Assembly: GCA_964559135.1 (NCBI GenBank)
Contig: CAZLGG010000001.1
Location: 62,001-126,000 of the forward strand
Length of the DNA: 64,000 bases
Direction: 5' to 3'
Origin: DRQF01 sp964559135
GTDB taxonomy: Bacteria > Planctomycetota > GCA-002687715 > DRQF01
Shown here: piece after piece, positions 34,339 to 43,721 of the stretch
How the letters are laid out: each line of letters begins with the position of its first letter
Position numbering within the stretch: position 1 is the first letter of the stretch
Made by a program: the position numbers and the translations under genes
Notes under the pieces: model-generated
Seen by the model: the letters and a program-made list of their open reading frames with translations, nothing else
Database searches by the model: none
Told to the model about the DNA's origin: nothing

Positions 34339-36149
34339 TCGTCACGGTCCAGCTTCAGGGCCGCGAAGAAGGCGGACTGGGGAATCTCGACGTTGCCCAC
34401 CGACTTCATGCGTCGCTTGCCTTCCTTTTGCTTCTCGAGCAGCTTGCGTTTGCGAGTGATGTCGCCGCCGTAGCACTTGGCCGTCACGTTTTTCCGCATC
34501 GCGCGGATGTTCTCGCGGGCGATGATCTTCCCGCCGATCGCCGCCTGCAACGGAATCTCGAAGAGGTGGCGGGGGATTTCCTTTTTCAACTTGATGAGAA
34601 GCTGCCGCCCCTTGCGCGTCGATTCGTCCCGATGGACGATCATGCTCAGCGCGTCCACGTCCGTCCCGTTCACGAGGACTCTCAGCTTCACGAGATTCGC
34701 CGCGCGGTACTCCTTCACATGGTAGTCCATGGTCCCGTAGCCCTTCGTCGACGATTTCAGCTTGTCGTAGAAATCGAAGATGATCTCCGAGAGTGGGATC
34801 TCGTAGTGGAGAAGGACCCGCTCGGTGCCCAGGTATTCCGTCTTGACGTAGGCGCCGCGGCGCTCTTCGCAGAGCCGCATGATCGCTCCGATGGCCGTGC
34901 TGGGGACGATCATGCTGACTTCGGCGATGGGCTCGCGGATTTCCTTGACCGTGCCGTCGTCCGGAAACTTCGAGGGGCTGTCGATGAGGAATTCGCGGTT
35001 GTCGGTCGTCTGGAGTTCATACGTGACATTGGGGGGCGTTTGGACGAGGTCGATTCCCGATTCCCGTTCCAGGCGCTCCTGGACGATCTCCATGTGGAGA
35101 AGGCCCAGAAATCCGGCGCGGAATCCGAACCCCAGGGCATCGGACGTCTCGGGTTCGAAATTGAAACTGGCGTCATTCAGGTGCAGTTTGTCGAGGGCCG
35201 CGCGCAGGTTCTCGTAGTCGCCCGGGTTGCTGGGATACAGCCCGCAGTACACGAAAGGCCTCGGTTCTTCGTAGCCGGGTAGAGCCTCGACGTCGGTCTT
35301 TTGATGAGTGACCGTGTCGCCGATCTTCACGTCATGAATCGTCTTGATATTGCAGATGAGATAGCCGACCTCTCCCGTCGAGAGTTCATCCACGGCCACC
35401 ATGTCCGGGCGGAACTTGCCGAGTTCGAGCACTTCATAGGCCTTGTGGGCGCCGAGCATCCGGATCCGATCGCGCTTTTTCACGCGGCCGTTCACGACTC
35501 GGACGTAGACGATGACGCCCCGATAGTCGTCGAAGACCGAATCGAAGATCAATGCCTGGAGTTCTGATTCCGGATCGCCGCTCGGCGCGGGGATGCGGTC
35601 GACGACACGGTTCAGCAACTCGGCCACGCCGGCTCCGGTCTTCGCCGAGATGTGCATGACCTCTTCGGCGGGCAATCCCAGGACCGACTCGATTTCCATG
35701 GCGACTTCGTCCGGTCTGGCCACGGGGAGATCGACCTTGTTGAGGACCGGAATGATTTCCAGATCGGAGTCGACGGCCAACCACGTGTTCGCGGCCGTTT
35801 GCGCCTCGACGCCTTGAGCCGCATCGACGAGCAGGACGGCGCCTTCGCAGGCCGCCATGCTGCGGGAAACCTCGTAGCTGAAGTCCACGTGTCCCGGCGT
35901 ATCGATCAGGTGCACGATGTAGGGGATGCCATCCTTCTCCCAATGGATCTCCACAGCCTTCGCCTTGATGGTGATGCCGCGTTCACGCTCGAGATCCATG
36001 TCGTCGAGGAGTTGGTCCCTCCGATTGCGTTCATTCACGGTACCCGTGATCTCCATGATCCGGTCCGCGAGGGTCGACTTGCCATGGTCGATGTGCGCGA
36101 TGATGCAGAAATTCCGAATCCGCGCTGTCTTGTTGTTCGATTCTGGCAT
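34335..36149 (-). CDS. lepA: Elongation factor 4 (LepA)
   Basis: A 604-residue ribosome-associated GTPase that can back-translocate stalled ribosomes. G motifs are AHIDHGKST (G1), RGITI (G2), DTPGHVDF (G3) and NKVDLP (G4), in the LepA order. The C-terminal domain ends in the RNA-binding tail typical of LepA (TAKCYGGDITRKRKLLEKQK). The start at 36149 is chosen because it yields the normal length and overlaps the rdgB stop (TGATG). A longer frame upstream lies in rdgB. It sits in the rph-rdgB-lepA-signal peptidase-lptB operon; lepA next to lepB is a classic arrangement. Confidence 0.96.
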   Translation of the reverse strand: MPESNNKTARIRNFCIIAHIDHGKSTLADRIMEITGTVNERNRRDQLLDDMDLERERGITIKAKAVEIHWEKDGIPYIVHLIDTPGHVDFSYEVSRSMAACEGAVLLVDAAQGVEAQTAANTWLAVDSDLEIIPVLNKVDLPVARPDEVAMEIESVLGLPAEEVMHISAKTGAGVAELLNRVVDRIPAPSGDPESELQALIFDSVFDDYRGVIVYVRVVNGRVKKRDRIRMLGAHKAYEVLELGKFRPDMVAVDELSTGEVGYLICNIKTIHDVKIGDTVTHQKTDVEALPGYEEPRPFVYCGLYPSNPGDYENLRAALDKLHLNDASFNFEPETSDALGFGFRAGFLGLLHMEIVQERLERESGIDLVQTPPNVTYELQTTDNREFLIDSPSKFPDDGTVKEIREPIAEVSMIVPSTAIGAIMRLCEERRGAYVKTEYLGTERVLLHYEIPLSEIIFDFYDKLKSSTKGYGTMDYHVKEYRAANLVKLRVLVNGTDVDALSMIVHRDESTRKGRQLLIKLKKEIPRHLFEIPLQAAIGGKIIARENIRAMRKNVTAKCYGGDITRKRKLLEKQKEGKRRMKSVGNVEIPQSAFFAALKLDRDE

Positions 36150-36775
36150 CAGAAGTTTTGTCGGTTCTCGATGATGGAAAGGAGACTGGGGAACGAGCTT
36201 TTCAGTTGCTCGAGAGCGCGGCCTCGGTGGGAGACCTGCGCTTTGCGCGGCCCGTCCACTTCGGCGAAGGTCTCTCCCCATTCAGGGTACAGAAACAAAG
36301 GATCGTAGCCGAACCCCCCTTCGCCCCGAGGACTTTCAAGAATTCGGCCCCGGACCACGCCCTCGGTCGTCAAATGAACCTCCCCCGGACTGGCCACCGC
36401 AATGACGCATCGAAACTGGGCGCCCCGCTGCTCCTCGCAGATGCCTTCCAATTCTTCCAACAGCTTGGCGTTGTTCGCCGCGTCGTCCCCCTCTTTTCCG
36501 GCGTAGCGCGAGGAGTGGACTCCGGGTGCGCCCCCGAGGGCGTCGACTTCGAGGCCTGAATCGTCCGCGACGCAAATCTCACCGCATTGCTCCGCATACC
36601 ACAGAGCTTTCTTTTTCGCGTTTTCGGCGAACGTGCGGCCGTCTTCGACGGCGGTTTCCACGCCTGGACGGACCTCTTCCACGGAAACGATTTCGCAACC
36701 CAAGGGGGCAAGGATCTGCTTCATCTCCGAGAGCTTTTTCGGGTTTTTCGTCGCGATGACCAGCCGTCGAGCCAT
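36149..36775 (-). CDS. rdgB: RdgB/HAM1 non-canonical purine NTP pyrophosphatase
   Basis: A 208-residue enzyme that hydrolyses dITP, ITP and XTP to monophosphates, keeping damaged purines out of nucleic acids. The N-terminal motif ATKNPKKLSEM is the family substrate loop. The block CVADDSGLEVDALGGAPGVHSSRYAG (cited in part: DDSGLEVDALGG) holds catalytic acids, and GFGYDPLF and SHRGRALEQL are the C-terminal signatures. It is 9 bases after rph and coupled to lepA. Confidence 0.95.
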   Translation of the reverse strand: MARRLVIATKNPKKLSEMKQILAPLGCEIVSVEEVRPGVETAVEDGRTFAENAKKKALWYAEQCGEICVADDSGLEVDALGGAPGVHSSRYAGKEGDDAANNAKLLEELEGICEEQRGAQFRCVIAVASPGEVHLTTEGVVRGRILESPRGEGGFGYDPLFLYPEWGETFAEVDGPRKAQVSHRGRALEQLKSSFPSLLSIIENRQNF

Positions 36776-36784
36776 GGTGTCTCC

Positions 36785-37510
36785 TCAACCCAGGCGAATC
36801 AGGGCCCGGTTTTGAATGGACGCGATCGTCTGAATGCCCTGTTCGGCCATCTCCAGACACGAGAGGAATTGGTTTCGGGGCAACGGGCGCTTCTCGGCCG
36901 TTCCCTGGACCTCGATGATTTGCCCCTCGTGGGTCATGACGAAATTGAGATCCGACTCTGCCTGGGAGTCCTCCTCGTAGGTGGGGTCGAGCAGGGGTTT
37001 CCCGTCCACCACCACCACGCTCACCGCCGCCAAGCCTCCTCGGAGGGGGTCTTTCTTGAGAACTTTCTCCCCGCGGAGTCGATGCACCGCGTCATACAGG
37101 GCGATCCAGGCTCCCGTGATCGAAGCGGTCCTCGTCCCGGCGTCCGCCTCCACGACGTCGCAGTCGAGCCAGAGCGTGCGAGGCCCCAGAGCCTTTTGGT
37201 CCACGATCGTGCGGAGCGATCGGCCGATGAGCCTTTGAATCTCCACGGTGCGCCCGTCCAGGTTGACGCGGCGACCGTCCCGAATCTTTCGTTGTCCCGT
37301 GGAACCCGGGAGCATGCCGTATTCGGCGCTCACCCAGCCCAGTCCCTTGTTGTAGAGGAAAGGAGGCACCTGCTCCTGGACGGTGGCCGTGACGATCACC
37401 CGTGTCCGTCCCCATTCGATGAAAACAGAGCCGGCGGCGGAGGGGACGAAGTCCCGGGTGATCTTGATGTCCCGGAGTTGGTCCGGGGCGCGGCCATCGG
37501 AGCGCGACAT
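36785..37510 (-). CDS. rph: Ribonuclease PH
   Basis: A 241-residue phosphorolytic 3'-exoribonuclease that trims tRNA precursors. Motifs are SVFIEWGRTRVIVTATV near the N-terminus, the RNA-binding loop GRRVNLDGRTVEIQRLIGRSLR near 80-100 (cited in part: EIQRLIGRSLR), and the phosphate-site/acidic region LWLDCDVVEADAGTRTASI (DVVEADAGTRT). Length matches the family (about 238). It is the first gene of the minus-strand operon, with a strong promoter about 50 bases upstream. Confidence 0.96.
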   Translation of the reverse strand: MSRSDGRAPDQLRDIKITRDFVPSAAGSVFIEWGRTRVIVTATVQEQVPPFLYNKGLGWVSAEYGMLPGSTGQRKIRDGRRVNLDGRTVEIQRLIGRSLRTIVDQKALGPRTLWLDCDVVEADAGTRTASITGAWIALYDAVHRLRGEKVLKKDPLRGGLAAVSVVVVDGKPLLDPTYEEDSQAESDLNFVMTHEGQIIEVQGTAEKRPLPRNQFLSCLEMAEQGIQTIASIQNRALIRLG

Positions 37511-37900
37511 GACGTATCCTCTTGCTCTGTATATATTTGAGACTCAGTCGCCAAGGCTGCGCATTATAGGGGCCCTCCCGGTCGCGAACAAGCGCTCCTC
37601 GCCCAGGCCCTCCGGGTGGAAAACGAGCGGATGTGAACGAACGCAGGCCGGGTGGGCGGAGCCCCACGAGCCTCGAGATTCCCCCAAAGGGTGAGAATCG
37701 GCGACACCCGGTTGACGGTCGCATTTGCAAGGTGTCACAACATTTATCTATGTCATGGGTTGTGTCGCCTCCTTCGATGGGCCGGCCGACTCGGTGCCTG
37801 GGAACGGCGCGGACCCATTTGGTGCCACGATTCGGTATGAGGCTTGCGTACATCATGTTGGAGCGTCTTTTGTAGCTCGGTTCGGAACGGAGTCGACACG
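37511..37900. other. Divergent intergenic region between rph and HEAT gene
   Basis: A 390-base region between divergent genes. On the left is the rph promoter. In the middle is a cluster of inverted repeats: GGCGACAC (37700-37707) and GTGTCGCC (37762-37769) are perfectly complementary, and GGTGTCACAAC (37731-37741), between them, can pair with either flank. It also holds an A/T-rich core (ACATTTATCTATGTCATGG). The rightward promoter for the HEAT-repeat gene is probably within this cluster, but no confident hexamer pair was found. No gene is seen. Confidence 0.45.
37563..37591 (-). promoter_or_regulatory. Promoter of the rph-lptB operon
   Basis: Read on the minus strand: -35 TTGTTC (37591-37586), a 17-base spacer, then a perfect -10 TATAAT (37568-37563). 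The predicted start is near 37556, about 45 bases before the rph ATG. The -35 is weak (3 of 6) but the -10 and spacing are ideal. Confidence 0.6.
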
Positions 37901-40045
37901 ATGCGTCGATCACAGTCCTCGATCTTTTTGATCCTCACCTTTCTCCTCGGTCTGGTCGCAACGGCCTCGGCCCAAGTCCGTCCCGTACGGCCGGTGACGT
38001 CGACTCCCCGGGTCGGTCCGACGGGCAACGGCGGGACCCATCGTCCGACGCGCCCGACACCTCCCGACGGCCGTCCTGGACGGCGTCGGTCCAGGCCGCA
38101 GTCGACGCCGACGCCCGCGGGCGGGGGGGCGCCCGGGTCGTTCACTCCCTCCGGAGTCGGTGAGGCCAGTCCGCGCCCCGTGGAGGGCGTCGGAAGTCCT
38201 TCACCTACCGGCCCCGTCCCCGGAGGGAGCGGCGGGACCACGCCCACCCCCGTCTCGACGCTGCCCACGCCTCCGGGGCTCGCGGGTTTCGGCATTCCCC
38301 GGGCCGCCGACCCCTCGCCTGCGCCCTTGCCCAAGGGGGGCGAGACCGGGCCTTTGGGAGACGCGAATTCCGAGGACAGTTGGCTGAATTGGTGGCGGCT
38401 CAACGAGGCCTGGTATCTCGACCTCGAGCGCCGCTATCTGTCGAGAAACCGAGAGCGCGAGCTCGATGCGGATCTCTTCACTCCCGCGGACACTCCGGTC
38501 GCCCGTCCCGCGGATGCCACTTCGGAAGTTCTTCGCTCCCGAGTTCTTCCCGTCTTGAAGCGCCTGACGGCTCACAGTCATCCCGGCGTTCGCGCCGAAG
38601 CCGTCTTGGCTCTCGGCAAGATCGGGCAGCGCATCGATCTCCCTTTGATCACGCCCTTGCTCTCGGATAAGGACAAGAATGTTCGGAAGGCCGCCATCCT
38701 GGCCCTGGGACTCTTGAAGACCCCGGCGTCGCGGCCGTTTCTTTCGTCGATCCTCAAGAGCCGTCGGAGGCAGGATGCGGAGATCGCCTATGCGGCGGTC
38801 GCCCTGGGCTTGCTGGGACAAAGAAAAGCTGTTCCTGTTCTGATCCAGCGACTGAAGCAGGGTCGGGGTGTCCGCGAAGTGGAATCGTCCATCCTGTATG
38901 CCCTGGGGCTCCTCGATACGCCCCGGTCGCGCGCCTTCCTCGAGTACTACGTTTTGTCGCCGTCGCGGGATGATGTCCTCCGTTCGGTGGGCGTGCAGGC
39001 TCTGGCTCTGGGCGGCCATCCCGAGTCGATCGACGTGTTGCTCCGCGTCGTGGACGATCCGGACGTGAACATCCGCCGCAGCGCGGTCATCGGCCTTGGC
39101 CGGGTGCGGTTCGTCAGCCCCTTCGCGATGGACTTGGAGGTCGCTGAACGGGAGTTGGCGGAGCACTTCGACGGAGACGGTACGGAGCGCGCCGACCTCA
39201 TCGCCGGCGACTATCTCGGCCGGCTTCGCCTGAAGGCCGAAGAGGACACGCTTCGACTTGCAGCCCTGAAGGAGGATGTCGTGGCGCGGCTCGTCAAGGA
39301 CGGTCTCGGGGACAGCGACGTCATGGTGCGGAACTTCGCGGCGTTGGCTTTGGGGGAGTTGGGGGGCACCCAGGCGCGCAAGGCTCTGCAGCACCTTCTC
39401 GAGACGACGCGTCTCAACTCGACGCGGGCTTTCGCCTCACTGGGTTTGGCCGTCGACGGCGACAAGGCTGACCGCAAAGTCGTCTTCCGGCGCTTGGCCA
39501 AGGGACGTATCGATCCGTCGACCCGCGCCGCGATGATGCTTTCGCTGGGTCTTCTGGGTGAAGGGGGCGTCTCCGACTTCGCCATCCGACGTCTCCAGAA
39601 CCTGGGCGACACCACCAGTTCTCGCTTCGCCGCGGTGTCGTTGGGGCTCGTCGGTGAGAAGAGAGCCCTGCCGTTTCTCCGCACTGGGGTGACTCGCAGC
39701 GGACGCCCCGAACTGAAGCGCGCCTTCGGTCTGGGCCTGGCTCTCTTGGGTGACACCGAGGTCGTGAAATCTCTCGGAAAACTATTGAACGCATCCAAAG
39801 CCAGTGAAACCCGGATTCAGACGGCGGCCGCGCTTTCCGCGATCAACGACATCTCCGCCATGGACGTCCTCTTGAAGGCCGCCACGTCGAAGAAGCACAA
39901 GGCGAAGGATATCGAGTTGGCGGCGTTCGCGCGCGCCATCGGCGTCATCGGGGAGCGGGGCTGGCGCCCCATCCTCTCGCCGGTGTTCCGGCATCTGAAC
40001 TACCTGACGCCGGTTCAGGCCTTGAGGGAGATCGCACTGCTCTGA
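37901..40045 (+). CDS. Secreted HEAT-repeat protein
   Basis: A 714-residue exported protein. The signal peptide ends near residue 25 (TASAQ). A proline/glycine/threonine-rich linker of about 120 residues follows. From about residue 195 to the end there are repeated two-helix HEAT/PBS-lyase-like units, for example SHPGVRAEAVLALGKIG, KDKNVRKAAILALGLL and DPDVNIRRSAVIGLGRV. These superhelical repeats usually bind proteins. The ATG at 37901 is preferred: GGAG lies eight bases upstream and it starts the signal peptide; a TTG at 37844 is an unlikely extension. No enzyme motif is seen. Confidence 0.8.
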   Translation: MRRSQSSIFLILTFLLGLVATASAQVRPVRPVTSTPRVGPTGNGGTHRPTRPTPPDGRPGRRRSRPQSTPTPAGGGAPGSFTPSGVGEASPRPVEGVGSPSPTGPVPGGSGGTTPTPVSTLPTPPGLAGFGIPRAADPSPAPLPKGGETGPLGDANSEDSWLNWWRLNEAWYLDLERRYLSRNRERELDADLFTPADTPVARPADATSEVLRSRVLPVLKRLTAHSHPGVRAEAVLALGKIGQRIDLPLITPLLSDKDKNVRKAAILALGLLKTPASRPFLSSILKSRRRQDAEIAYAAVALGLLGQRKAVPVLIQRLKQGRGVREVESSILYALGLLDTPRSRAFLEYYVLSPSRDDVLRSVGVQALALGGHPESIDVLLRVVDDPDVNIRRSAVIGLGRVRFVSPFAMDLEVAERELAEHFDGDGTERADLIAGDYLGRLRLKAEEDTLRLAALKEDVVARLVKDGLGDSDVMVRNFAALALGELGGTQARKALQHLLETTRLNSTRAFASLGLAVDGDKADRKVVFRRLAKGRIDPSTRAAMMLSLGLLGEGGVSDFAIRRLQNLGDTTSSRFAAVSLGLVGEKRALPFLRTGVTRSGRPELKRAFGLGLALLGDTEVVKSLGKLLNASKASETRIQTAAALSAINDISAMDVLLKAATSKKHKAKDIELAAFARAIGVIGERGWRPILSPVFRHLNYLTPVQALREIALL

Positions 40046-40078
40046 GCGGCTCGACAACGGATTTCGCCGTTTGGGCGG

Positions 40079-42706
40079 TCACGGTTCGACGGCCCTGGCC
40101 GCGCGAAGTCCCAAGTTGTAAAGAGGCGTCTCCGGCAAGAGCTTGTCCCTGTTGGCGGAACGGGCGCGGACGGCCAGATAACTGAAACAGCCGCCTCGAA
40201 ACACCCGTTCCGCGGTGGACGATTTCAGGAGAAGCCCGGTACCCGGGGTGTGTCCTCCTTCATAGGGTCCGAAAGCGTCCTCGCACCACTCCCAGATGTT
40301 GCCATGGACGTCGTAGAGCCCGTAGCCGTTGGGGGCGAAGCTCCCCACGGGAGCTGTCATCGGAAACCCGTCTTGGATCCCCTGCTCATAGATCACGCCG
40401 GCTCCGAATCCTTCGAGGAATGACTCGTCGGCCAGGTTGGCGTACTTCGCGCACTGGAAGACGTCGTCGCCGAAACTCCAGGGCGACGTCGTGCCTCCCC
40501 GCGCGGCGAATTCCCACTGAGATTCCGTGGGCACGGCGAGCCCGAATCTGGTGAGCAGTTGTCTTGCCCTGAACCACGTGACGTTCTCCAAGGGTCGCAT
40601 CAGGCATCCCTCGTCATCGAGACGTCCACCGCTGGTTTTCGCGGTCCAATAGGAGGGGTCGTGTCCCCCCGACATCCTCATCCATTGCGCACGCGTGATC
40701 TCGAACTTCCCGATGAAGTAACTCGTCAAACTCACCGGATGAGGGGGCGATTCGTCCTCTTCGGCTGAAGAATCGTAATTCGCCTTGTCGGCTGAGGAGG
40801 CCTGAGCTCCCTGCAGGAAGGTCTTGGCGGGGAGGAGAACCAGGATGATTCCCGTCGTGGCGTCAAACGGAGTCAGGAGTCCCGCCGCATCCCGATGGGG
40901 ATAGGGGGCTCCTCGCTCGTGACTGGCCCAGTGGAGAAACTCCTCGTGGCCGGAACTGGGGTCGGGGCCCAGCGGAACGAGGCCCTCCTGCGGACGGACG
41001 ACGAATCCCCGATACCGCTCGTTGCGTCGCATACGATCGGCGCAGGCCTTCCAGCGAGATTCGGCGTCGACAAGCGTGGCAAAGACCAGGGCTTCGGAGG
41101 CCTCTCGGCGTTTTCGGAGTTCGGCGAGGCCTCCGTCCGGGGCGTTCACGAATCGCCCGAGATCCCTCACCAACTCCGTGAGAACCTCGTGTTTCCAAGC
41201 GAGAAAATTGGCATCGGGTTCGGGGAAGGTCCAGGATTCGTGGGGGGCGGACGGCGGCCGGCCCAACGCCTCGAGCTTTCGCAGGGCGCGTTCATGCTCC
41301 GCCAGCCGTTCCACCAAGGCCCGGTAGCGGGATTGAAACGCGTCGATTCTCGGGATGAGAGCTCGTCCGAGCGGCCAGAGGTCTTCGATATCCCGCTGGG
41401 CTTCGGCCATCAGTCGCACGTCCGCCATGCGCCGGGCCTCCGCGAGGGCGCCGACGGCTTCGTTCGTCTTGGTAACGAGGAGTCGATTCGTTCGATCGAG
41501 TTCCTTGTTTTTCCAAGTCGTCCAGGCGAGTCCGGCCACGAGAAACAAAAAGAGCGCGGAACCCAGCGAGGCGATGACCGGATTGCGTCTGGCCCAGAGC
41601 GTCAATCTCGTGACGGCTCCCGTGGAGCGCGCTTGAATGGGCTCGAAGCGTTGAAAGCGTCTGAGGTCGTCGGCGAGACCCCTCGCCGTCTGGTAGCGGC
41701 GGTCCGGGTTCTTCTCCAGGCACCGGTGGACCACGACCTCGAGGTCCTTGGGGATTTCCGCATTGAGGCGACGGAGCGACGGTGTCGGCTCGAAATTGAT
41801 TTTTCGATAGAGCCCTTCACGGGTGGGGGATTCGAAGGGGCGCTGAAGCGTGAGGCTCTCGAACAGGGCGACTCCCAGGGAATAGATGTCGGAGCGTCGA
41901 TCCACGCGAATGCGATTGGCCGCCAATTGCTCAGGAGACATGTAGGCGGGGGTTCCCATGAAGTCGCCTGTCATCGTCAGCTGGGGCCCGTCGCCTCTCT
42001 CGTCGTGAGCGAGGCCGAAGTCGAGGATCATCGCCCCGCCCGTCGGTGTGACCATGAGGTTGCCCGGTTTGATGTCGCGGTGCACCAAGCCCGCTTCATG
42101 AGCTTCGTGAAGAGCGTCGGCCGCACTCTCGAAGAACCGCACGATGCGGAGGATTTCGGGTCTGGCAGGTCCCCCGGTGCGGCTCGCGCCCGGTGAGCGT
42201 GATGCGTCATCCCGGCGGACATCCGGAATGGCGACCGTGGAGATGAATTCATCGTGTTGGGCGGGGGCGTCGGGCCCCTTCGTGGCGTGGCTTTCCGCGA
42301 TGCGTTGCTGGAGAGAACTTCCGTCCACGAGTTGCATCGCGATCCACGGCAGGCCGTGGGCTTCACCGAACTCGTAGACGGAGCAGATCCCCGGGTGGTC
42401 CAGCCGCGAGGCGACTTCGGCTTCGCGGGCGAAGCGCGCCACGATGCGGGAACGGAGGGTCGGGTCGACGAAGTCGAGGCGTCGGCTGAGCAGCTTGAGA
42501 GCCACCTTGCGGTGCAGGCGATTGTCTACCGCAAGGTAGACCTCGCCCTGCCCTCCGCTGCCCAGCAGACGGAGGAGCGTGAAATGCGCGATCGTCTTTT
42601 GGGCAGGTTCCGACGAGCCGTCGATCCCACCTCCGATGACGGTGGGCGGACTCAGGTCATCGACCGGTTCGGTCGGGGAGTTCTTCGGGGGATCGTCATT
42701 CGTCAT
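40079..42706 (-). CDS. Ser/Thr kinase fused to formylglycine-enzyme-like domain
   Basis: An 875-residue membrane kinase. The cytoplasmic kinase domain spans about residues 42-350: LGSGGQGEVY, K71 in VALKLL, HRDIKPGN (D211), DFGLA (D230) and GTPAYMSPEQ. A low-complexity insertion of about 45 residues (139-183) interrupts it. One membrane segment at about 377-397 precedes a long helical extracytoplasmic stretch. The C-terminal 230 residues match the SUMF1/FGE-sulfatase fold (GKFEITRAQWMRM, VPTESQWEFAARGG, YGLYDVHGNIWEWCED, FRGGCFS). In such fusions the FGE domain is usually a ligand-binding or lectin-like module. It is convergent with the HEAT-repeat gene. Confidence 0.9.
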   Translation of the reverse strand: MTNDDPPKNSPTEPVDDLSPPTVIGGGIDGSSEPAQKTIAHFTLLRLLGSGGQGEVYLAVDNRLHRKVALKLLSRRLDFVDPTLRSRIVARFAREAEVASRLDHPGICSVYEFGEAHGLPWIAMQLVDGSSLQQRIAESHATKGPDAPAQHDEFISTVAIPDVRRDDASRSPGASRTGGPARPEILRIVRFFESAADALHEAHEAGLVHRDIKPGNLMVTPTGGAMILDFGLAHDERGDGPQLTMTGDFMGTPAYMSPEQLAANRIRVDRRSDIYSLGVALFESLTLQRPFESPTREGLYRKINFEPTPSLRRLNAEIPKDLEVVVHRCLEKNPDRRYQTARGLADDLRRFQRFEPIQARSTGAVTRLTLWARRNPVIASLGSALFLFLVAGLAWTTWKNKELDRTNRLLVTKTNEAVGALAEARRMADVRLMAEAQRDIEDLWPLGRALIPRIDAFQSRYRALVERLAEHERALRKLEALGRPPSAPHESWTFPEPDANFLAWKHEVLTELVRDLGRFVNAPDGGLAELRKRREASEALVFATLVDAESRWKACADRMRRNERYRGFVVRPQEGLVPLGPDPSSGHEEFLHWASHERGAPYPHRDAAGLLTPFDATTGIILVLLPAKTFLQGAQASSADKANYDSSAEEDESPPHPVSLTSYFIGKFEITRAQWMRMSGGHDPSYWTAKTSGGRLDDEGCLMRPLENVTWFRARQLLTRFGLAVPTESQWEFAARGGTTSPWSFGDDVFQCAKYANLADESFLEGFGAGVIYEQGIQDGFPMTAPVGSFAPNGYGLYDVHGNIWEWCEDAFGPYEGGHTPGTGLLLKSSTAERVFRGGCFSYLAVRARSANRDKLLPETPLYNLGLRAARAVEP

Positions 42707-42830
42707 GGCGCAATCCCCACCCTCCCCGATGAGACGGGGAGTGTCAAGATGACCCTCTTGATGGGAGTCACGAAGTCGTGGGATCAGCGGCCTCGGTCGC
42801 CATCGGCAGCCCTCCCGCGTGCTTGATGCC

Positions 42831-43721
42831 TCAGTCGAAAAGAAGGGTCAGATCGGGGGCGCGAACGCTGTGGGTCAGGGCTCCCATGGAGATCCGGTCG
42901 ACACCGGTGGCCGCCACCTCGCGGAGGGCCTCCGGACGGATTCCACCCGAAGCTTCGAGCAGCGGCCGGCCGCCCTGGGCGTCTCGCAGGGAGACGGCTC
43001 GGCGAAGGGCGTCGGTCGGCATGTTGTCGAGCAGGACGATGTCCACGGTGGGATCGAGGGCGAGGACGGAGTTCAATTGTTCGAGGGATTCCACCTCGAT
43101 CTCGACGAGCATGCCCTCGGGGCGTGCGGCCAGGAGCGCGGCCACGGTGTGCGCGAAGTCTTCCCCTTGCGATCCGGAGAGTGCGAAGTGGTTCTCCTTG
43201 GCGAGGATCTGATCGTGGAGCCCCAGACGGTGGTTGGTGCCACCGCCCATGAGGACTGCGTACTTGTCGAGGCGCCTCCACCCGGGAAGTGTTTTTCGGG
43301 TTTCTAAAAGGCGGACCTTCTCGTTCGCCATGAGCTTCACGCAATGACGCGTGATGGTCGCGATGCCCGTCATCCGCTGCAGCAGGTTCAGGAGGAGTCG
43401 CTCGGCGGAGAGGATCTCGCCGGCCGGCCCCTCGATCTCAGCCAGCACTTCGCCGGCGGTGAGGGTCCGGCCGTCTTCGACCGCCTCCTCGATATGAAAG
43501 GTCGCGCCCATGAGGTCCCGCACCCGCGATAGCAGGGGAAGGCCCGCCACCACCACGTCCTCGCGCGTGAGAATGCGGGCGTGTCCCGCGCGGCTTTCCG
43601 GGACCATGAGCTCGGTCGTCACGTCACCGCGCCCCAGGTCCTCCTCGAGGGCGAGCTGGAGCAACGTGTCCGTACTGGGGTGGTTGAGGAGGGCGAGGGG
43701 GTCGGTGGAGGTCGGGGTCAT
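42831..43721 (-). CDS. nadC: Nicotinate-nucleotide pyrophosphorylase (NadC)
   Basis: A 296-residue enzyme that converts quinolinate and PRPP to nicotinate mononucleotide in de novo NAD synthesis. Motifs are EEDLGRGDVTT near residue 26, ERLLLNLLQRMTGIAT near 108, ETRKTLPGWRRLDKYAVLMGG (cited in part: TRKTLPGWRRLDKYAV) and NHRLGLHDQILAKENH, EVEVESLEQ-type acids (VEIEVESLEQ), and EASGGI and DRISMGALTHS at the end. The ATG overlaps the stop of the ComEA-like gene upstream (ATGA). nadA and nadB are not in the window. Confidence 0.96.
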   Translation of the reverse strand: MTPTSTDPLALLNHPSTDTLLQLALEEDLGRGDVTTELMVPESRAGHARILTREDVVVAGLPLLSRVRDLMGATFHIEEAVEDGRTLTAGEVLAEIEGPAGEILSAERLLLNLLQRMTGIATITRHCVKLMANEKVRLLETRKTLPGWRRLDKYAVLMGGGTNHRLGLHDQILAKENHFALSGSQGEDFAHTVAALLAARPEGMLVEIEVESLEQLNSVLALDPTVDIVLLDNMPTDALRRAVSLRDAQGGRPLLEASGGIRPEALREVAATGVDRISMGALTHSVRAPDLTLLFD

